DNA from: Paenibacillus harenae | GTDB taxonomy: Bacteria; Bacillota; Bacilli; Paenibacillales; Paenibacillaceae | Length of the DNA stretch: 64,000 nt | Direction: 5' to 3' | Assembly: GCF_030812415.1 (NCBI RefSeq) | Contig: NZ_JAUSST010000004.1 | Coordinates: 434,001 to 498,000 of the forward strand | Shown: positions 19,607-28,311 of the stretch, in pieces | Layout: every line of letters starts with the position of its first letter | Position numbering within the stretch: the first letter of the stretch is position 1 | Notes under the pieces: generated by a model | Told to the model about the DNA's origin: nothing | Database searches by the model: none | Seen by the model: only the letters and a program-made list of their open reading frames with translations | Translations under genes and position numbers: made by a program

Positions 19607-21031
19607 ATGAACTCGAAAAATCGGATTACTTACCGTTTTGACCATGCAGGTCGCAACGTGACTGATAAGCCTAAGAAGGAGGCGCAAAGCTCCGGCGCTC
19701 CCGCCGAGGCTTCGGCAAGCCCGGCAAAGTCGAATGTCGTGCCTCTATATCCGCCGCATGAATCGCCCGTTATGAGCGAGCTTAGTCCATGGAACAGTCC
19801 GTTCCAAGAGGACATCGTTGCCTTGGAGCAATTAATTCGCGACACCGACCCGAAGCCGGAGGCCGTTTCGGGCAAGCTGAAGCCTTTCGCTCTTGCAAAG
19901 AATGAGTCGCCAGCGCCGATTCTACTAAATAAATCGGATGCTTCGCTTGCGCCTTATGAGAGAGATCCGTTCGAATCGGTACTTCTCCCTATCGATGATA
20001 GAGAAGAGGAGAGGAAACCATTGGAAGCGGGAGGGGGAATCGATAACGGACTGAATTACAGCGACGCGGACGAACTGTTTTATGATGAATCGGACGACAT
20101 AACCAAAGGGGAATACAAAGCTGTCCGTTACAAAAGACCATCAACGCCGCCATCCTGGTTGAACGTTTTTTTATCTGTCGCTGGAGCGCTCGCGACTGGA
20201 GCGCTGTTCGGTTATTTGCTATTGTCGTTATTTACAGGGGAGCCTGTGCTTCCCGGGGGAGAGAAGCCATCGGAAGACAATAAGCCCTCCGCAATAGATA
20301 CGGCTGTCGACGGCCCGGCAACAGGCGGAGAAGGCACGGTCCAGCCAGATCCGGATGCGACGGCGTCTGACGGACGAGGAACGGTAACGGAAGGACCGAC
20401 GGCTGCCTTGACCGGACTCGACCAAACCTACTATCTTCTGCAGTTCGGCGTGTTCAGCAACACGGAAGGCAGAGATGCCGCCCTCGAGCAGCTTAGAGGC
20501 AAGGGACTTGCCGCTGCGGCGCTGACGACAAAGGACGATTACCGCGTATACGCCGGGCTGGCCGGGAACAAGGATCAAGCGACCGCGCTCCGTTCCACGA
20601 TGCCGGACACGGATCTCTTCGTTAAGGAGATCGCGATCGCCGCGCCAAGCAAAATTCCGTTCGAAGGCGATGCGGCAGCAGCGCAGCAGTTTTTCGAGCG
20701 TACAAGAGAAGTCGTCCAAATGCTGGATGATCTGGCACTTGCCCAGTTGGAACTGCCTAGTCTGTCACCGCTTAGCGATGCCGCATCCGAAGCTTGGGAG
20801 AAGGCGTATCAGCAGTGGAAGCAGAGTGCTCCAGCCATGCAGGAAGGCACGAAATCCGCGGAATATAAAGCTTTTCTGGACAATATCATCGTATCTGTCG
20901 ATAATGCCGCCAAAGCATTGCTGCAATATGACAAGAAACCTTCCGCGGCACATCTATGGTCTGCTCAATCCTCGCTTATGGAAGCTGTCATTACACAAAA
21001 AGGCTGGTTTGAGTCCATCAGCGCATTGTAA
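19607..21031 (+). CDS. SpoIIB-like SPOR-domain membrane protein
   Basis: A 474-residue single-pass protein. The first 190 residues are polar and Pro/Ser-rich (cytoplasmic), a transmembrane segment lies near 187-207 (VFLSVAGALATGALFGYLLL), then an external linker and a SPOR domain at about 270-345 (YYLLQFGVFSNTEGRDAALEQL) for binding denuded peptidoglycan. The last 110 residues are helical. Membrane topology, SPOR domain and location just upstream of maf-radC-mreB match spoIIB of B. subtilis, which guides septal peptidoglycan degradation during engulfment; sequence similarity to SpoIIB itself cannot be tested here. The ATG at 19607 follows AAGGAGA. Confidence 0.75.
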   Translation: MNSKNRITYRFDHAGRNVTDKPKKEAQSSGAPAEASASPAKSNVVPLYPPHESPVMSELSPWNSPFQEDIVALEQLIRDTDPKPEAVSGKLKPFALAKNESPAPILLNKSDASLAPYERDPFESVLLPIDDREEERKPLEAGGGIDNGLNYSDADELFYDESDDITKGEYKAVRYKRPSTPPSWLNVFLSVAGALATGALFGYLLLSLFTGEPVLPGGEKPSEDNKPSAIDTAVDGPATGGEGTVQPDPDATASDGRGTVTEGPTAALTGLDQTYYLLQFGVFSNTEGRDAALEQLRGKGLAAAALTTKDDYRVYAGLAGNKDQATALRSTMPDTDLFVKEIAIAAPSKIPFEGDAAAAQQFFERTREVVQMLDDLALAQLELPSLSPLSDAASEAWEKAYQQWKQSAPAMQEGTKSAEYKAFLDNIIVSVDNAAKALLQYDKKPSAAHLWSAQSSLMEAVITQKGWFESISAL

Positions 21032-21054
21032 ACGCATAGGGTTCTGCGTATAAT
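21026..21054 (+). promoter_or_regulatory. Sigma-A promoter at the end of the spoIIB-like gene
   Basis: TTGTAA (21026-21031) overlaps the spoIIB-like stop codon; a 17-bp spacer leads to TATAAT (21049-21054). It would drive the small membrane protein gene and maf in vegetative cells. Confidence 0.6.
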
Positions 21055-21092
21055 AGATTCAGGTGTCATTTCGTGGCGAGAGGCGTTGAAAG

Positions 21093-21335
21093 ATGAAGAA
21101 AAACGGCTGGATCCTTCTCATTTTTATCATACTGGGCTTATTGGCCGGCGCGTTGGTTGCCAGATGGCTCACTCCGGTTCCTGGAATATCGTTCCTGACG
21201 AATCCGCTTGAGGCAAAATGGTCGCCTGCAATCGATTTATATGTACTCAGCTTCAATCTGTCGATTCATCTGCAAGTAAGCATGCTAAGCATTATAGGTG
21301 CTGTTATTGCAATCTGGCTTTATCGCAAAATATAA
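21093..21335 (+). CDS. DUF4321-type small membrane protein
   Basis: 80 residues with two hydrophobic helices (LIFIILGLLAGALVARWL near 9-26 and the C-terminal SMLSIIGAVIAIWLY) joined by a short external loop. Size, layout and position before maf match the DUF4321 family of Firmicutes, whose function is unknown. The ribosome site is a modest GAGAGG near 21078. Confidence 0.7.
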   Translation: MKKNGWILLIFIILGLLAGALVARWLTPVPGISFLTNPLEAKWSPAIDLYVLSFNLSIHLQVSMLSIIGAVIAIWLYRKI

Positions 21336-21393
21336 GCTGCCGATCGCTTGGTCGAGCCGCGTTGGTAGCAATGAAGGAGCATAGTCGTCATTA

Positions 21394-22023
21394 ATGGGAC
21401 ATACACAACTAGGCAATGAACCGATAAGCCGTATTGTACTGGCTTCTTCGTCACCGCGCCGGAAGGAACTGGTCGCATCGCTGGGCCTTTCCTTGCCGGT
21501 TTATATTTTGTCTACCGATACGGATGAATCGATTGAACTCGGCTGGAAACCGGATTATATCGTCGAGCAGCTCAGCTTGCGGAAAGCCTCCGCTGCTGTC
21601 CACATGCTGCAAAATGATTCCGATAACCAGCCGTCGCTCGTTATTGGCGCAGACACGATCGTCGTGCTGGATGGCGATGTGCTCGGGAAGCCGAAGGACG
21701 AGGCGGATGCGAAGCAAATGCTTCAGCGTCTACAAGGGCGATCCCATGAGGTCTATACGGGCGTAGCCTGCGTACCTTCCTTGAATGGCGAGACGGTTGT
21801 CTTGCACCGAATGACGAGAGTGTGGATGAAGCCGCTAAGCGAAGGGCAGATCGAGAATTATGTCGCATCGGGTGAGCCGATGGACAAGGCGGGCTCCTAC
21901 GGCATTCAGGGGCTCGGCGCAACGATAGTGGAACGAATCGACGGCTGTTACTTCAACGTTGTCGGATTGCCGCTGTCGCTGCTCTCGGATATGCTGGCGC
22001 GCTATGACATTGCCGTATTTTAA
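21394..22023 (+). CDS. maf: Maf family nucleotide pyrophosphatase
   Basis: A 209-residue Maf/YhdE-type enzyme that hydrolyses non-canonical or UTP/dTTP-type nucleotides. The N-terminal substrate loop SSSPRRKEL is at 18-26, with GADTIVVLDG, the GRSHEVYTGV segment, and DKAGSYGIQG near the C terminus. In B. subtilis maf affects septation and sits in the same place before radC. The ribosome site GAAGGAG lies about 14 bp ahead of the ATG, slightly far. Confidence 0.93.
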   Translation: MGHTQLGNEPISRIVLASSSPRRKELVASLGLSLPVYILSTDTDESIELGWKPDYIVEQLSLRKASAAVHMLQNDSDNQPSLVIGADTIVVLDGDVLGKPKDEADAKQMLQRLQGRSHEVYTGVACVPSLNGETVVLHRMTRVWMKPLSEGQIENYVASGEPMDKAGSYGIQGLGATIVERIDGCYFNVVGLPLSLLSDMLARYDIAVF

Positions 22024-22263
22024 TGAAAATGAAATCAACGTAACGAATGTAAGGCATGAATGGCAGGGAACACCGGACGGGTACGCAGCTTGCGTAAGGA
22101 ACTCACACCGCTTAGGGACGGCGATTAGCCGTCTACGCTTAAAGTCGCCGATTTGATACCGCTGCAGGCGGTCATACAATATAGAATGGCCTTGAAAGCA
22201 TTTTTTTTCAAAAATTAGGCAGGATATGAGAGAAATCTAATAAAGCAAAGGCGGGATCGGGAC
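22024..22263 (+). other. maf-radC gap with hairpins and a partial copy of the dispersed element
   Basis: TACGCA (22082-22087) and TGCGTA (22091-22096) form a small hairpin. The word AGCCGTCTACGCTT (22127-22140) matches the right arm of element copies A-C at all but one or two positions, but the left arm is weak. GGCGA and TCGCC flank that word. No ORF is supported here. Confidence 0.35.
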
Positions 22264-22953
22264 ATGGAGCCGCAATACTCCGTTTTGCGTGATGTCCCCC
22301 ATGAAGAACGTCCAAGAGAGCGCATGATGCGATATGGGGCAGAAGCACTTAGCCATGCGGAGCTGCTGGCTATCTTATTACGGACCGGCACGCAGCGGCA
22401 ATCCGCGGTTCATCTAGCGGGATCGATCTTGCAGCAGTGCGGCAGCTTGCGCAATTTGATGGATATGAGCATGGAGCAATTGACCGCCATCCGCGGCATC
22501 GGACCGGCCAAGGCGCTGCAATTGCGAGCCGGCATTGAGCTTGGCAGGCGCATTACTAGAAGCAGGCTTGGAGACACGGTCACCGTTCGCAAGCCGCAGG
22601 ATGCCGCCGACTTCGTGATGGAGGAGCTTCGTTATTTGAAGAAGGAGCATTTCCTCTGTTTGTTTCTGAATACCAAAAATCATATTATTGCCCGGGAAAC
22701 GTTGTCTGTCGGGACGCTCAACGCTTCGTTGGTGCATCCTCGCGAAGTGTTTCGTGCAGCTATACAGCGCAGCAGCGCGTCGATTATATGCGTCCACAAT
22801 CATCCTAGCGGCGATCCGGCGCCAAGTCCAGAGGACATTGCGCTTACGAAACGGCTGGTAGAGGCGGGAGAGCTTGTCGGAATCGAGGTGTTGGATCACC
22901 TTGTGATCGGCGACGGGCGTTTCGTAAGTTTGAAGGAACAAGGATATATGTAA
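22264..22953 (+). CDS. radC: RadC family protein (JAMM/MPN domain)
   Basis: 229 residues: an N-terminal UPF0758 region with a helix-hairpin-helix ([15 protein letters not shown], about 76-90) and a C-terminal JAB1/MPN metalloprotease-like domain with the metal-site pattern [14 protein letters not shown] (His178, His180, Asp191). Despite the name, a role in recombination repair is not established; a DNA-related function is inferred from the HhH motif. The start at 22264 has a GGCGGGA-type site. Confidence 0.93.
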   Translation: MEPQYSVLRDVPHEERPRERMMRYGAEALSHAELLAILLRTGTQRQSAVHLAGSILQQCGSLRNLMDMSMEQLTAIRGIGPAKALQLRAGIELGRRITRSRLGDTVTVRKPQDAADFVMEELRYLKKEHFLCLFLNTKNHIIARETLSVGTLNASLVHPREVFRAAIQRSSASIICVHNHPSGDPAPSPEDIALTKRLVEAGELVGIEVLDHLVIGDGRFVSLKEQGYM

Positions 22954-22959
22954 TATAAT
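22930..22959 (+). promoter_or_regulatory. Candidate promoter of mreBCD
   Basis: TTGAAG (22930-22935), an 18-bp spacer and TATAAT (22954-22959), the last directly after the radC stop. It could give mreBCD expression independent of radC. Confidence 0.5.
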
Positions 22960-22993
22960 AAAAAGGATTGTGCAATTAGAAGGGAGCAACAAC

Positions 22994-24028
22994 ATGTTTG
23001 GTGGTTTTTCGAAAGATTTAGGGATTGATTTGGGTACTGCGAACACGCTCGTATTCGTTAAAGGCAAAGGAATTGTCGTAAGGGAACCGTCCGTGGTAGC
23101 CCTGCGTACCGATACGAAAACAATAGAGGCCGTAGGCGAGGACGCTAAGAAAATGATCGGCAGAACGCCTGGCAACATTCGCGCGGTTCGTCCGATGAAG
23201 GACGGCGTTATTGCCGACTTCGAGACGACGGCTACGATGATCAAATACTTCATTCGCCAAGCGCAGAAGCAGCGCTCGTTATTCCCGCGTCATCCGAACG
23301 TGATGGTCTGCGTGCCATCGGGCATTACGGCCGTTGAGAAGCGCGCTGTCGAGGATGCGGCGAAGCAAGCAGGCGCACGCGAGGCGTATACGATCGAAGA
23401 GCCGTTCGCGGCGGCAATCGGAGCCGACCTTCCCGTATGGGAGCCGACAGGCAGTATGGTTGTCGATATTGGCGGCGGTACGACGGAGGTTGCGGTAATC
23501 TCGCTTGGCGGCATCGTAACGAGCCGCTCGATTCGTGTTGCCGGAGATGAAATGGACGAAGCGATTATTCAATATATTAAGCGTGCTTACAACTTAATGA
23601 TCGGCGAGAGAACGTCGGAGCAATTGAAGATGGAGCTTGGCTCGGCATTGCCTCTCGACATGCCCGAGAAAATCGAAATCCGCGGTCGCGATCTCGTATC
23701 CGGCTTGCCGAAGACGCTTGCGATCACATCGGACGAGGTTACCGAGGCGCTTACGGATACGATAAATTCGATTGTGGATGCCGTTAAGATTACGCTTGAG
23801 AAATGTCCGCCCGAGCTTTCGGCCGACATCATGGACCGCGGCATCGTGCTTACGGGCGGCGGAGCTCTGCTTCGCAATTTGGACAAGCTTCTGCAGCGCG
23901 AGACAGGCATGCCGGTTATCGTAGCCGACAATCCGCTTGACTGCGTAGCAATCGGAACCGGCCGTTCGCTGGACAATATTCATCTGTTCAAGAGCAGAGG
24001 CGGTTCGTCGTCGCGCTCGAAGCGATAA
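22994..24028 (+). CDS. mreB: Rod-shape actin homologue MreB
   Basis: 344 residues; forms membrane-bound filaments that guide the elongation peptidoglycan machinery. Actin-fold signatures are the N-terminal [14 protein letters not shown] phosphate loop, [19 protein letters not shown] and [20 protein letters not shown] C-terminal loops. The start at 22994 (MFGGFSKD, a short amphipathic N terminus) follows AAGGGAG (22980-22986). It leads the operon mreB-mreC-mreD-minC-minD-rodA. Confidence 0.97.
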   Translation: MFGGFSKDLGIDLGTANTLVFVKGKGIVVREPSVVALRTDTKTIEAVGEDAKKMIGRTPGNIRAVRPMKDGVIADFETTATMIKYFIRQAQKQRSLFPRHPNVMVCVPSGITAVEKRAVEDAAKQAGAREAYTIEEPFAAAIGADLPVWEPTGSMVVDIGGGTTEVAVISLGGIVTSRSIRVAGDEMDEAIIQYIKRAYNLMIGERTSEQLKMELGSALPLDMPEKIEIRGRDLVSGLPKTLAITSDEVTEALTDTINSIVDAVKITLEKCPPELSADIMDRGIVLTGGGALLRNLDKLLQRETGMPVIVADNPLDCVAIGTGRSLDNIHLFKSRGGSSSRSKR

Positions 24029-24064
24029 GAAGCGTCCATAGGGGAATGGATATGAAACGGGCAG

Positions 24065-24946
24065 GTGATCGAGCTGTTTAAGCTAATGCGAAATAAGCGT
24101 ATGTTCATGCTTATGATCGGGTTTATTCTGTTCATTGCGGTGATCGGCTTCTCGTTAAGCGATCGCAAGGAATTGACTTGGCCGGAAAAATTCATCAAGG
24201 ATACGTCCGCATACGTTCAGCAATGGTTCTACAAGCCCGCTGGTTCTATAGCGGGCTTCTTTGAGGACTTGAGCGAGCTTCGCCTTCTCTATGAAGAGAA
24301 CGAGCAATTACGTATAACGGCGGCGGCATACGCTAGAGACAAGGTGAATTATAACTTCGTGCAGAAGGAAAACGAGCGGCTGAAAGAGGCACTTTCCTTC
24401 ACGGAACGTCAGAAGCAGATGTACAACTATAATTATCTCATTGCACAGGTTGTATCGGTGAGCAACGATGCCAACAACCGCTCTATGAATATTAATCTCG
24501 GCTCGAAGAACGGCATTAAGCCGAATATGGCCGTAACGACGGTTAAGGGACTTATAGGTCTGGTAGACTCGGTAACGCCTTATACGGCAACGGTTACTCC
24601 GATTACGGAGCTCGACGAATCATCGCCTACTTTCAATTCGATCGCCGTTACGGTGATGGGACGGGAGGATACCTCCTTCGGCATTCTGAGTAGCTTTAAC
24701 ACGGAGACGCAGCGGCTGCTTATGACGAAGATCGCCGAGACAGATACGATGACCGTCGGCGATACGGTAATTACGTCCGGTCTAGGCAATGTGTATCCAA
24801 GAGGTCTTGTCATCGGTACGGTAGAGACCAAGCAGGTCGGCGACTTCGGTCTGACGTATACGGCAACCGTCAAGCTCGCTGCTAGCTTTGATCATCTGAC
24901 CGAGGTATTCGTCGTAGAGGTTCCTGCACTGGAGGACGCCGAGTAA
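24065..24946 (+). CDS. mreC: Rod shape-determining protein MreC
   Basis: 293 residues: a short cytoplasmic start, one transmembrane helix (about 14-31), a coiled coil (LRLLYEENEQLR into NFVQKENERLKEAL) and the extracytoplasmic double beta-barrel domain. It bridges the cytoplasmic and external parts of the elongasome. The GTG at 24065 lacks a strong ribosome site; an ATG at 24086 is an alternative that would shorten the cytoplasmic start. Its stop overlaps the mreD start by one base. Confidence 0.93.
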   Translation: MIELFKLMRNKRMFMLMIGFILFIAVIGFSLSDRKELTWPEKFIKDTSAYVQQWFYKPAGSIAGFFEDLSELRLLYEENEQLRITAAAYARDKVNYNFVQKENERLKEALSFTERQKQMYNYNYLIAQVVSVSNDANNRSMNINLGSKNGIKPNMAVTTVKGLIGLVDSVTPYTATVTPITELDESSPTFNSIAVTVMGREDTSFGILSSFNTETQRLLMTKIAETDTMTVGDTVITSGLGNVYPRGLVIGTVETKQVGDFGLTYTATVKLAASFDHLTEVFVVEVPALEDAE

Positions 24947-25470
24947 TGACGATTAACCGAATGATCGGGTTGATGATTCTTTTATTTATCGTGGAAGGCG
25001 CTATTATGCCGTGGATAATTCCCGCTGGTTACGGCGAACGCATTATTACCCATTTTTCATTCGTAATGGTTGTCTATTCCGCGATGTACAGCGGAAGGCA
25101 TCATGCCCTGTTGTTCGGAATAGGATTCGGGCTGCTGCAGGACATTGTCTATTTCGGGCATCTGATCGGGGCTCACACCTTCGCGATGGGCCTTATCGGG
25201 TATTTTACGGGAGTGCTGCTTGAGCGGAAGCGCGCTACGATTATGATGGCATTGTCTATGGTCGGCATCGCTTGCTTGTTGTACGATACGATGATTTTCT
25301 TCATTTACAAAGCATTTCGAATTACGAACGAGACCTATGCCTGGGCCGTACTTGACCATATTTTGCCCAGCCTGTTCATCCAGCTTGCGTTCGCTCTGGC
25401 GGTTTATGTTCCTGCGAGGCGCATGTTCGAGTCGCTGACGAAGCTTAAGACGGATGAAGAGGAGCAATGA
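24946..25470 (+). CDS. mreD: Rod shape-determining protein MreD
   Basis: 174 residues, about five transmembrane helices, the usual size and layout of MreD. The ATG shares its A with the mreC stop TAA (TAATG), so translation is coupled. It ends in a charged tail (KLKTDEEEQ). Confidence 0.92.
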   Translation: MTINRMIGLMILLFIVEGAIMPWIIPAGYGERIITHFSFVMVVYSAMYSGRHHALLFGIGFGLLQDIVYFGHLIGAHTFAMGLIGYFTGVLLERKRATIMMALSMVGIACLLYDTMIFFIYKAFRITNETYAWAVLDHILPSLFIQLAFALAVYVPARRMFESLTKLKTDEEEQ

Positions 25471-25481
25471 GATTTGCAGCA

Positions 25482-25521
25482 ATGCGGTAAATTACGAGTA
25501 GAAAGCAGGATTTTGCCGCAT
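25482..25521 (+). other. Hairpin between mreD and minC
   Basis: ATGCGGTAAA (25482-25491) pairs with TTTGCCGCAT (25512-25521) through one G-T pair around a 20-nt loop. No T tract follows, so it may mark RNA processing or stability rather than termination. Confidence 0.4.
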
Positions 25522-25556
25522 GCATCAAGAATCCAATAGGTTGGGGAGGGGCTAAC

Positions 25557-26222
25557 GTGACCGAGAGGCAACATATAATGATAAAAGGCGTTAAGGAAGG
25601 TCTCGTGTTCCTTCTCAACGATCAGTGCGAATTCGCTACACTATTGGATGAGTTGCAATATAAGCTGGAGAAGACCCACCAACAATTGCTGACGGGACCG
25701 CTCGTGCATGTGCATGTGAAGCTGGGCGCACGGCAATTGTCCGATGATGACAAAGAGCGGATTAAGACGGTCATTCGGTCGCAGGGCAACCTGATGGTTC
25801 AGTCGATTGAATCCGATGCCAAGGCGGAAGGGGAGCAGCAGGAGAACGCGCAGCAGCTTCACGCTCTGACAACGATCGTTAGATCGGGACAGACGGTCGA
25901 GCATGACGGCGATTTGCTCCTGATCGGCGATGTGAATCCGGGAGGAACGCTGCTATGCACCGGCGACATTTATGTGCTAGGCGCTTTGCGCGGCGTAGCG
26001 CATGCGGGTACGGGGGGAAGAAGCGATGTGATTATCGCCGCTTCGCTCATGAGGCCGACGCAGCTGCGGATCGCTGATGTCATCAGCAGGCCGCCTGAGG
26101 AATGGATGACCGGGGATGCGGCGATGGAGTTTGCTTTTCTGAACGAAGGCCGCATGCAAATAGATAAAATTACGCATTTATTCCGCATCAGGCATAATCC
26201 TATTATGTTTAAAGGAGTGTAG
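25557..26222 (+). CDS. minC: Septum site-determining protein MinC
   Basis: 221 residues: an N-terminal FtsZ-inhibiting domain (about 1-85), a polar linker (AKAEGEQQENAQQ) and a C-terminal beta-helix domain (DGDLLLIGDVNPGGTLLCTGDIYVLGALRG in the usual pattern) that binds MinD. The GTG at 25557 follows GGGGAGGGG. minD starts three bases after its stop. Confidence 0.94.
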   Translation: MTERQHIMIKGVKEGLVFLLNDQCEFATLLDELQYKLEKTHQQLLTGPLVHVHVKLGARQLSDDDKERIKTVIRSQGNLMVQSIESDAKAEGEQQENAQQLHALTTIVRSGQTVEHDGDLLLIGDVNPGGTLLCTGDIYVLGALRGVAHAGTGGRSDVIIAASLMRPTQLRIADVISRPPEEWMTGDAAMEFAFLNEGRMQIDKITHLFRIRHNPIMFKGV

Positions 26223-26225
26223 AAC

Positions 26226-27017
26226 ATGGGAGAAGCAATTGTTGTAACATCGGGCAAGGGCGGCGTCGGCAAGACGACGACATCCGCAAATGTAGGTACG
26301 GCGCTGGCGTTGCTTGGTAAAAAAGTATGCATGGTCGACACGGATATCGGGCTTCGTAATTTGGATGTCGTGATGGGGCTCGAAAACCGTATTATATATG
26401 ATTTGGTAGACGTAGCGGAGGGGCGCTGCAGGCTGAGCCAAGCACTCGTGAAGGACAAGCGTTTCGACGAGCTGTACATGCTTCCTGCCGCTCAGACGAA
26501 GGATAAAGACTCCGTCACGCCGGAGCAAGTGCGCGATATCGTATTGGAATTGAAGAAGGATCACGATTATGTCATTATCGACTGCCCGGCGGGCATCGAG
26601 CAAGGCTTTCGCAACGCGATCGCGGGAGCGGATCGGGCTATCGTCGTCACGACACCGGAAAATGCGGCCGTACGCGACGCCGATCGTGTCATCGGATTGC
26701 TGGAACAAACGAAAATTCCAGCGAAGCTCGTAATTAACCGTATTCGCCAAAATATGATGAAAACCGGGGAAATGCTTGATATAGACGAGATTTGCCAGGT
26801 GCTTGCCATCGATTTGGTAGGCATCGTCCCGGACGATGAGAAAGTGATCTCCGCGGCGAACAGCGGCGAGCCGACCGTTATGAATCCGGCTTCGCGCGCA
26901 GCTATCGCTTACCGCAATATCGCGCGTCGCATTCTGGGAGATATGGTGCCGCTTATGCTGCTCGATGAGAAGGCAGGCGCGTTCAAGCGTTTCCGCAAGT
27001 TTCTTGGAATAGGATGA
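26226..27017 (+). CDS. minD: Septum site-determining ATPase MinD
   Basis: 263-residue deviant-Walker ATPase that recruits MinC to the membrane. The P-loop GKGGVGKTT is at 10-18, followed by VDTDIGLRNLD, and the C-terminal amphipathic membrane-targeting helix (FKRFRKFLGIG) is present. The ribosome site is AAAGGAG. As in other Bacillales, no minE is nearby; polar placement would rely on DivIVA/MinJ-type proteins elsewhere. Confidence 0.97.
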   Translation: MGEAIVVTSGKGGVGKTTTSANVGTALALLGKKVCMVDTDIGLRNLDVVMGLENRIIYDLVDVAEGRCRLSQALVKDKRFDELYMLPAAQTKDKDSVTPEQVRDIVLELKKDHDYVIIDCPAGIEQGFRNAIAGADRAIVVTTPENAAVRDADRVIGLLEQTKIPAKLVINRIRQNMMKTGEMLDIDEICQVLAIDLVGIVPDDEKVISAANSGEPTVMNPASRAAIAYRNIARRILGDMVPLMLLDEKAGAFKRFRKFLGIG

Positions 27018-27024
27018 TTGCCCC

Positions 27025-28173
27025 GTGCTTAACAAATTAAAGAAGCTTGACTGGGGAATATTAGGCATACTGCTTTTGTTCATGATCATTAGCTCCGTGG
27101 TCCTCCATAGCGCGACGATCAATGATCCGAGATACGCGAGCTCGGATACGAAACAAATTATTTTTTATGGCCTCGGTTTTTTTGTAGCGATAGCAGCCTC
27201 ATTGTTCGATTACCGGATTGTGCTCAAAAGCTGGCATGTATTATATGGCATAGGCGTGTCGCTTCTTATTCTCGTTTACTTTTTTGGAGCGAAGATTAAC
27301 GGAGCTCGGGGCTGGTTCAAGATCACGGAATCCTTGACGTTCCAGCCTGCGGAAATCGTGAAGATTATACTCGTCATCGGCATTGCCTATCTAATGGGAC
27401 GACGGCAAGGCGACAAGCTGACTCTCATGAGGGACTTGCTGCCGATCGGCGCTTTCGCGGCGTTGCCCTTCATGCTCGTTATGATCCAGCCGGATCTCGG
27501 CAATGCGATTATATATCTGGTTATCGTCCTCGGTATGCTGTGGATCGGCAACGTGAAATATACGCATGTGTTGATTGGTCTGGGTACTGTCGTAGCCGGC
27601 ATCGTGTTGTTCGTCAGCCTGTTCACGATGTTCAATAACGAGATTAAGGAATTTATGAAGGATCAGGACCTGACGCACTGGTATGAACGTATCAATACGT
27701 TCATTAACCCGGACGAGGCGAGCTCCGACGCGAAGCATCAGTCGCTGAATGCGAAGATCGCGATCGGTTCGGGCGGTATGAGCGGCGATGGGTACTTGAA
27801 CGGAGACATGAAGAACGGCGGCTTCGTTCCTTATCCGTATTCCGACTCGATCTTCGTCGTCATCGGCGAGGAATTCGGCTTCCAGGGTGCGGCGATCTTG
27901 CTGCTTCTTTATTTCCTGCTTATTTACCGAATGATCATAGTCGCTTTCAAATGCTATGATATGAAGGCATCGTTTATCGTGATCGGCATCGTGTCGATGT
28001 ACGTGTTCCAGGTGTTCCAGAACATCGGGATGATGATCGGTCTTATGCCGATTACCGGCATTACGCTTCCATTCATCAGCTATGGCGGCACGTCGCTTCT
28101 GCTTAACATGCTGTCCATCGGGCTTGTGCTTAGCATCAAGTCTCATCAAGAGGTATACGAGCTGGCGGACTAG
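27025..28173 (+). CDS. rodA: SEDS peptidoglycan polymerase RodA
   Basis: 382 residues with about ten transmembrane helices of the FtsW/RodA/SpoVE family. The large extracellular loop and the late motif GITLPFISYGGTSLL are present. Context (directly after mreBCD and minCD) favours the elongation enzyme RodA over FtsW or SpoVE. The GTG start at 27025 is 7 bp after minD. The stop codon sits inside a perfect 20-bp palindrome. Confidence 0.88.
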   Translation: MLNKLKKLDWGILGILLLFMIISSVVLHSATINDPRYASSDTKQIIFYGLGFFVAIAASLFDYRIVLKSWHVLYGIGVSLLILVYFFGAKINGARGWFKITESLTFQPAEIVKIILVIGIAYLMGRRQGDKLTLMRDLLPIGAFAALPFMLVMIQPDLGNAIIYLVIVLGMLWIGNVKYTHVLIGLGTVVAGIVLFVSLFTMFNNEIKEFMKDQDLTHWYERINTFINPDEASSDAKHQSLNAKIAIGSGGMSGDGYLNGDMKNGGFVPYPYSDSIFVVIGEEFGFQGAAILLLLYFLLIYRMIIVAFKCYDMKASFIVIGIVSMYVFQVFQNIGMMIGLMPITGITLPFISYGGTSLLLNMLSIGLVLSIKSHQEVYELAD

Positions 28174-28181
28174 TCCGCCAG
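28162..28181. repeat. Perfect 20-bp palindrome over the rodA stop codon
   Basis: CTGGCGGACT is followed directly by its reverse complement; the rodA stop TAG (28171-28173) is in the centre. It precedes the terminator by 10 bp. Confidence 0.8.
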
Positions 28182-28191
28182 CCACGGAATC

Positions 28192-28225
28192 AAACCGTTC
28201 ACGCCGAAGCGTGAACGGTTTTTTT
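28192..28225 (+). terminator. Terminator after rodA
   Basis: A 13-bp perfect stem, AAACCGTTCACGC (28192-28204) with GCGTGAACGGTTT (28209-28221), has a CGAA tetraloop and a T run. It ends the mre-min-rodA operon. Confidence 0.97.
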
Positions 28226-28237
28226 GCATGCCCTTCC

Positions 28238-28267
28238 GCATACTTGTCTGCTCCCGTTCATAGGATG
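28238..28267 (+). promoter_or_regulatory. Candidate sigma-E promoter of spoIVFA
   Basis: GCATACT (28238-28244), a 14-bp spacer and CATAGGATG (28259-28267). The spoIVF operon is sigma-E dependent in B. subtilis. The start would be near 28273, followed by the ribosome site GGGGAGG. Confidence 0.45.
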
Positions 28268-28311
28268 AACTAAGTGATACAAGCTCTCTAGGACAGGGGA
28301 GGAAGAACAAG

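Noticed and set aside
28192..28225. Further copy of the dispersed element (CCGTTCACGC)
   Set aside because: It is a plain 13-bp terminator stem with T run and lacks the element arms and spacing.
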